Of a stretch of DNA of 64,000 bases, positions 58,275-64,000 are shown piece by piece (position 1 is the first letter of the stretch; the number at the start of each line of letters is the position of its first letter). Source of the DNA: Ochotona curzoniae (lineage: Eukaryota > Chordata > Mammalia > Lagomorpha > Ochotonidae). A program made the translations under genes and the position numbers. The notes beneath the pieces are model-generated. The model did no database searches. It worked only from the letters and a program-made list of their open reading frames with translations, and had not been told where the DNA came from. The stretch lies in contig NW_024465751.1 of NCBI RefSeq assembly GCF_017591425.1, positions 248,001 to 312,000 of the forward strand, given 5' to 3'.

Positions 58275-61200
58275 TGCTATGATGGTAGAGTTTCCATGGA
58301 ACATGCCACTCCCACCATGTACCTGACGCCATTGTAGTTTCCATATTTCCTAAAACGGAAATTGAAGGTGCTGAAGCTCTGCCACAAACTCTTCTTTTGC
58401 ACCCACTGGACTCTGTCACAGACATTACCTCTGTCATTCTGCAGAATGGGTGGGTCAAAGCTCATTGACAGGGATTTCTTCGCAAGGTTTTTTCCTTGGC
58501 TGGGACTTTCTGATTATTGAGCATTTTTCATCAAAGCCTATCTGCTCTTTTGGCTGTCTCTTTTTGAGCTTATGCTTTGGCTGTACTCAAATAAATCCTT
58601 CTCTCCTCTACCTCTCTCTGGCCTCTACCTTTGAATTCCTTCACACGTGGAGAGAAGAACCTGCACTAAGTCCAGCCAGGAACCCCTATCCCACAACAAA
58701 GCCACAAAGACAGCCATACCAAAGCTTTTAACAGATGTGTTTGCCTCCTAGGCAAATGCACTGGCAAACTTTCCCCAAACAGACAGAAGTCGGGGGAAAG
58801 TAGGGCCTGATGGACTGGGGCCCTTGAGTGCTGATCCTTCTTTAAGCTTCCCGTCCTCACCATGTGAACCCGTTCCAATCTCCTAGATAGCCATGTTGCT
58901 TTGTACAGGTCATTCTCTCTCTCATGACTCTTTTTTCCCAGCAGTGTAGGGAGGCAGCTGTCACCACGGTGCCCACAATGGCCTCACATTTGGCAGGTGC
59001 AGCATACCAGGCTCTGGCACCTGGTACCTGCTCAGAGACCGAGAAGCTGTTTCTGAGGCTACTGGTAATACAGAATCTGAGCTCTTGATAGAAGAGGACT
59101 TGTTCTTTAGGAATTGCTTCTTGCTCTGCCATCGGTATGTATTTTTGACCTCCAGTGTTTCATAACTGCCTTGAGATCAGCCATGACTAGATGGAGTCTT
59201 AGAGGGTCTCTGCACTGACTCACGCATGGGACATTGTGTAAGCTGAGGCCCAAGTAAGGCTACTGCACAGGCCACACCAAGCCAGTGCCAGCAGCCTGGT
59301 CACAAACCCTGTGCTGTCACTCCCAACCCCCATGATCTCAGAATGTAGAAAAATAAAGTGACCTACCTGGGCAGCTCATCAAGCAGCAGGGAAAGAATGA
59401 TTTCAGAAGCCATTTTTCATCTGAAAGGAGAAAAAACAATTAAGACCTTAAGAGAGAAATAAAATTGAAGATTAAGTGCTGCCTAGGGGAAAAAGAAAAT
59501 CAAAGAAAAGCTGCCAACTACTGGCAAGAACAACAACAAAAGAGGGTGGTGTTTGGGGGTGGGGGACACGCCATAGAGATGCCGGAAAGAACAGGTAAGT
59601 AGAATAAGGTAAAACAATTTATGCTTTCTGGTGGGGTGGGTGACTCCTATAAATGAAATTAGGTGTGTGTTTCTAATTTTAGCACTTCCACTGACAGCAG
59701 GAAGATAAAAGCTACTCATTGTTCATTGCTAGTAAGGCTCTATTCTTGGCATGTTCCATTGGTTTTTATGCCTAATCCTACAACAACCCTATAATGAAAA
59801 CACCACTACCGGCAAGTAAAATAGAGCAAAGAGGAGTTGCTGAGTTGCCTACAGTGCTACAGAGCTGGCCATGGATCCAGACAGCCTTGCTTCACAGCCT
59901 GTACTCCCAGCCAGCTTGGATTTTTCCTGTCAGTGCATTTTCAACCTACTTAACCAGTAATAGATTTAGCTAACTAGGTTTACTTTTTGCATTAATTTAA
60001 TACAAATTGTATCTGTGGATTTAACTATGCATATCCTTGATACTTTATGAGGGTGAGAGCTTCTTCATATGTCTATAACGTTTTATATATTTTGTGTTAA
60101 TTTTTTCATATTATGTGCTTATTTTTAATGAATATTTTAAATGATTATAAATATATTGCAATATCTTACTCTACAACTTTTCTTTGGAATTTTTTTGTCT
60201 CTCACAAAGAAGAAATTTTAGGAAGTTTTATAATCAAATACATAAACATTTTTTCTTAATGGTGTCAAAAATTTTCAATCTCCTACTTTGCCAATCTACA
60301 TTAACAACTATTCTACATCTATGAAGATATTTTGAAGATGTTGTTGTCAATGCATGTTTAATAAAGCAGAGCCTTGTTTTTACGCCTGAAGTGATTGCCG
60401 AGATCCTTCTTTCAGTGGTTATTTGGCTGTCTTACGTCATGTCTTGAGTTATTGCTCTGTTTCTGACTGATTTGAAATAAAACTCTTAATCTAATTTCTC
60501 AAATCTTGCAGTTTGGATTCTGAATGTTCTTCTATGTTCTTTTATTGATTTAGCTAGTCTTTAGACAATGCCACCTTTTGAGTAAAAATAAATCTTATAT
60601 TTCTAGAATATGACTGTATTTTGTGACAGACAAGTTGATTTTATTCAATTTTTTATTCAAAGCATCCTTAGCTATTCTTGCTAATTTACTCTTCTAGGTG
60701 AATTCTAGAAGTGGATTCTGAATTCTATTTTTAAAAATGGAATTTTGATATAACTCCTTTGTTTATCGAGGGAAAGATTTTGATCAGAGAGGGACTGCAC
60801 CTACTCTAAGTCACGCAGATGTAGTTAATGTGCATTGATTCATTTCCGGGGCAGCCTCCTAGCCAAGAGGCTGAGCCGCAAGGACCCCAGGTGGGCCCCG
60901 CCTTCGGACCCTCTGTCCTCCCTCCCCCTGTCCAGTACAAACACCAACAGGTTCTTCCATACTTCGCCCAAGCACTATTACGTCTGCTTTTCAGGGTCCC
61001 CCTTCTGAGACCAGAGCCCACACAGCTCCCAGTGTCCTCCCAGCTACACCCTTTCCACATTGTCCTGACCCACTGAGCTGCGGGGGCAGTAACCATAAGC
61101 ACAGGAAGACCACATGCCCCGCAATTTCACTGTCTGTTTATTTGTGGTGGAATTTCTTTCTGTGAAGAGGTGTCTGGGCTGAACAGACTGAACAAACTGA

Positions 61201-62284
61201 AGGCAAATTCTCATGTCAGTGCGCTGGGGAGGGTCAGTATCAGGGAGGTGATACTAGTGCAGTCATAAATCTGAAGCTCTTTTCTCAAAATTAGTAATTG
61301 TGATCATGAGTGTTTGTTCACAGATATGCCAATGCTTCTGTCTTCTGGCATGTGAGAGAATCAGCCTTCTTTCCCTATTGAAGTCAGTCTTGGCATATGA
61401 CATGCTTTAACCGGCTCGGTGGAAACCCAAATGATGTGTGCCCCTTCCAGATGGCAGTTTTAACAGTCAGCGTGCAGGCCGCTGATCCCTTTTGCCCTGT
61501 CCAAGTCAGCGGAGAAAGTCAGTGAAAATGGAGCATCCACTGGCGTGGTTCCTTGAGCAACAGCCGTGAATCTGCTACCCTCTGCCCATCAGTAAATGTT
61601 TGCTGTTAAACCACTTAGATCTGGGGAAGGCTACCAAAGTACAGCCTAACCTGTCTTGACTAAAACTAAATAATCCCATTGGTCAACATGGACACTCCTT
61701 TTTTTAGGAAATTGGGGAATTTGTCCTAATCTCCTGCTACTCACATCCTCTCAGTTCCTTTAAACACACATCTTCAAACATGCTTGACTTAGATTCTTTT
61801 ATACTTTAAACAATTTCCTATTTCCTTTATAAGCTACTTGCCCTGCAGCCAAAAGAAACTCCTTAGAAACAAGGCAGAATGTTAGTGATTATAAAGTCGT
61901 CTGTGGAGACTGTGCCAAACAGAGAATCATAAATGTGGCTCTACACAAACTACAAATTGTGTTAAATTTATTCTCAAAGCTCAGCCAGGAGTTCTAGTCT
62001 GCTGATTCCTTAATTCCTCACAGGTGTTAGGGCCTTGCCATGTGCCGTACCCACGGGGAGGATATGGGAGGTGAATGGTGGTGTATTTACCTGGCCGTGA
62101 TGGTGTTGGCAGCAACAATAAGACCAGAGTAGATTCTGTTTCAAGTTCTAAGGAGCCCAGCGTAAGGTGGCTTAGGTTTATGAAGAGAAACAGAAACACG
62201 GATGATTTCACAGGATCAGAGGCATGTACGTTCCATTTTGGAGAACGGGCAGAATATTAAGAAAGGTCTAAGCAGCACACGCAC
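58275..62284. other. Non-coding stretch with a MIR, a possible LTR end and a GC-rich patch
   Basis: No gene supported. About 58445-58740 has AATAAATCCTTCTCTCC and TTCCTTCACACGTGGAGAG, possibly the 3' end of an old class I LTR (weak). There is a MIR at 59760-59925, a very AT-rich part (59950-60780) and a GC-rich patch at 60840-61080. The rest is unassigned. Confidence 0.45.
59760..59925 (-). mobile_element. MIR SINE remnant, antisense
   Basis: CCTAATCCTACAACAACCCTATAATG, then AAAATAGAGCAAAGAGGAG, CTACAGAGCTGGCCATGGATCCAGAC and TTCACAGCCTGTACTCCC match the reverse MIR order. Confidence 0.68.
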
Positions 62285-62537
62285 ACAGCTGGCATTGTGT
62301 TTCAGTGGGCTAAGCTGCTGCTGTGACTCCAACATTCTATACAAGTGCTCATTTGAGTCCCAGCTGCAGCACTTCCAATTTCATGTCCATGAAGGCAGCA
62401 AAAGATGACCCAAGTGCTTGGGCTCCTGTTACCCAAATGAGAGATCTGGATGGGGTCCCAGGCTCCAGGTCCAGCTCTGCCCAGTACTGGCCTTTACAGG
62501 CAGGCCATTTGGGGGAGTGAATGGAAGATATGTTTCA

Positions 62538-62591
<54 letters not shown>

Positions 62592-62668
62592 CAGAGAGAG
62601 AGAGAGACAGAGAGAGAGAGAGGCATTCTCTCTGTAACTCTGCCTTTTTAATAAACAAATCTTTTAAA
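62285..62668 (+). mobile_element. Old C-type SINE, sense, with TG/GA expansion
   Basis: CAGCTGGCATTGTGTTTCAGTGG, CATTCTATACAAGTGCTC, TTTGAGTCCCAGCTGCAGC, AAAAGATGACCCAAGTGC, CAGGCCATTTGGGGGAGTG, and a tail CTCTGTAACTCTGCCTTTTTAATAAAC. The CT-rich end has expanded into (TG)n at 62541-62590 and (GA)n at 62593-62622. The end form (TCTGTAACTCTGCC) is that of the older subfamily shared with rabbit. Confidence 0.85.
62541..62622. repeat. (TG)n(GA)n compound microsatellite
   Basis: About 25 TG units followed by GA-rich repeats, inside the old C-SINE. Long and pure, likely polymorphic. Confidence 0.96.
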
Positions 62669-64000
62669 AGATGTACATTCCAGGCTATGGTACCAAAATG
62701 TGTGAAAATGTAGAGACCACATCCACCAGAGAGTGACACACGGCAACATTCCTTTAAGTCAGGAGAGTGTGTGCATGGATGAGCAGGACACGCGTTATAC
62801 TCGGGAATCATGTGACTGTGGTGAACTGGCATCATTTGATAGCTCTATATAAGCAACATTCACCAGTCCCAGCTCATTCCTGCCCAAACCCACAGGTGTT
62901 GGGGCAACATTCCTGAATGTCCCTCCCTCATTTTTAGAGAATTTAGAAGTTTAGATTTTCATGAAAAAAAAAATCTGATTTATACTTTGAGGGTATAACA
63001 AAGGTTATTCACAAAACCACGACAGAGCTATTGAAAAGTCAAATGTACTCTGGGCATAAAAGCCAGCAGAATTGTTCTAGTGAATTTTAATTGGACATTT
63101 GCTCTGTATGAAACACATATAACTTGGTCCAGGCAACCATATGTGAACCTAGAGTCGAGATGAAAAGTTGAAAAAAAAAGTTATGCGGTACAGAAGCCCT
63201 CTCTTCTCACCTGCTCTGGTGATAAAGTGGCTAAATCCAGGGAACAATACAGTTAAACCACACTATGTCAGTAAGATTTTTCTTTGTTTTTTACAACACC
63301 CCAAAACATAGTAGCTTAAAGCAACAATTTCTTCAGCATTTCATTCTGGAGGGCAGCAGTTGGCCTGGGCACAGGTGAACTCGCTCTATCATGCATGTGT
63401 CATCAGCTGCCAGATCCTGTCAGCCGTCAGAGCTGGGGAAGGGCCCACAGCTCAGGGTTCTTCACTCTTGCCCACAAATGCCTCATCCTCCAGCCATATA
63501 CCCCAGGGTGTTCACATGGCACAGGATTCCGTTAGCAACAAGAACAAACAATTGCTGCCAGCACTTTGCTGCTCTTTCTGCATAACAATTTCTAATATCC
63601 AAGAAAACTCATGTGGCTGAAATCAGAGAGAGATCAAAATGTATAGTGGTTAACAGGGAAATGAAGGGAAAACAAGAATTTGTAACCAACTTTGTCTCCT
63701 GTCATTACTGTTGTTATAGTCATCAAAGATTTTTGAATGATCACATCAAACCCAACAAAAGCAGAAAACCTATTCAACCCCGTATGTTTGCTGATAATAC
63801 AAAGGACAGAGATGATTACAGCACACAGGCTGTATTAGAAACTGACATTTTCTAGCAAGCTTTGTTCCAGAAATCTATAGATTCCAGGTTGCTTACCATA
63901 AGCAGTGTAAACCAACCAAATATGTCCTGCCAAGGGGACTCTGTTGAAAGGCATACTTTGGTCATCCTGATATCAGTAAAGCTCAATGGGAATTTTCATC
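62669..64000. other. Non-coding stretch to the window end
   Basis: No gene supported. About 63285-63500 (CCCCAAAACATAGTAGCTTAAAGCAACAA, GGCAGCAGTTGGCCTGGGC) resembles a common ancient mammalian repeat whose family I cannot name with confidence. Frames at 63360-63620 and 63613-63855 lack domains. Confidence 0.45.

Noticed and set aside
58445..58740. Possible class I LTR end (also 46560-46860)
   Set aside because: Only a polyadenylation signal and a short terminal motif are suggestive; too weak to list as elements.
1..64000. CRISPR arrays, bacterial operons, phage or plasmid features
   Set aside because: The tandem arrays present have no spacer structure, and all recognisable elements are mammalian retroelements.

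Overview
This is mammalian, non-coding, repeat-rich DNA. The most diagnostic repeat is a tRNA-derived SINE of the lagomorph C family. Its body reads like GGGATCCCATATGGGCGCCGG, and it ends in a 'CTCTGTATATCTG..TTTCCAATAAAAATAAATAAATCTTT' type tail. From memory that tail form fits pika (Ochotona) better than rabbit or hare; this is an inference, and a library search would settle it. I found no host protein-coding exon, rRNA, tRNA gene or CRISPR. Apart from retroelement remnants, the open frames look like chance.

The main structure is a family of L1-derived elements that keep a 5' UTR and ORF1 but lack almost all of ORF2. There are three copies: A (5501-8500, minus), B (22755-26658, minus) and C (55654-58264, plus). 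This is the half-L1 (HAL1) organisation known from other mammals. In A and B, ORF1 is followed by about 50 codons of ORF2 start, then an ORF2-derived block in inverted orientation, then units of about 122-125 bp carrying the same inverted motif, then an L1-like 3' end. C lacks the ORF2-start/inverted block but keeps the repeat and the 3' end. A and B differ at only three of the first 116 ORF1 residues, so they are young or derive from close source copies. C has clear target-site duplications (TSDs). B was later hit by a twin-primed L1 tail and by a C-SINE, each with a perfect TSD, and copy A shows the L1 target site empty.

Other repeats, left to right: a 5'-truncated L1 carrying the ORF2 C-terminus (4509-5490) with copy A inserted in its A-rich tail; old antisense L1 3' ends (18.38-18.78, 19.74-21.03 and 22.23-22.76 kb); ten young C-SINEs, most with visible TSDs; seven or more older C-SINEs; MIRs; mammalian-apparent-LTR (MaLR) remnants (30.6, 41.2 and 51 kb); a minimal L1 tail insertion (45.7 kb); and several micro- and minisatellites, notably 25-bp (34.9 kb) and 36-bp (39.6 kb) arrays. 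The stretches between them look like ordinary intergenic or intronic DNA. A few AT-rich, TAAT-rich blocks could be conserved non-coding elements, but this cannot be judged from one genome.

All repeat assignments were made by eye, by comparing copies inside the window and with remembered consensus features. Boundaries are good to a few bases where a TSD is quoted and to tens of bases elsewhere.
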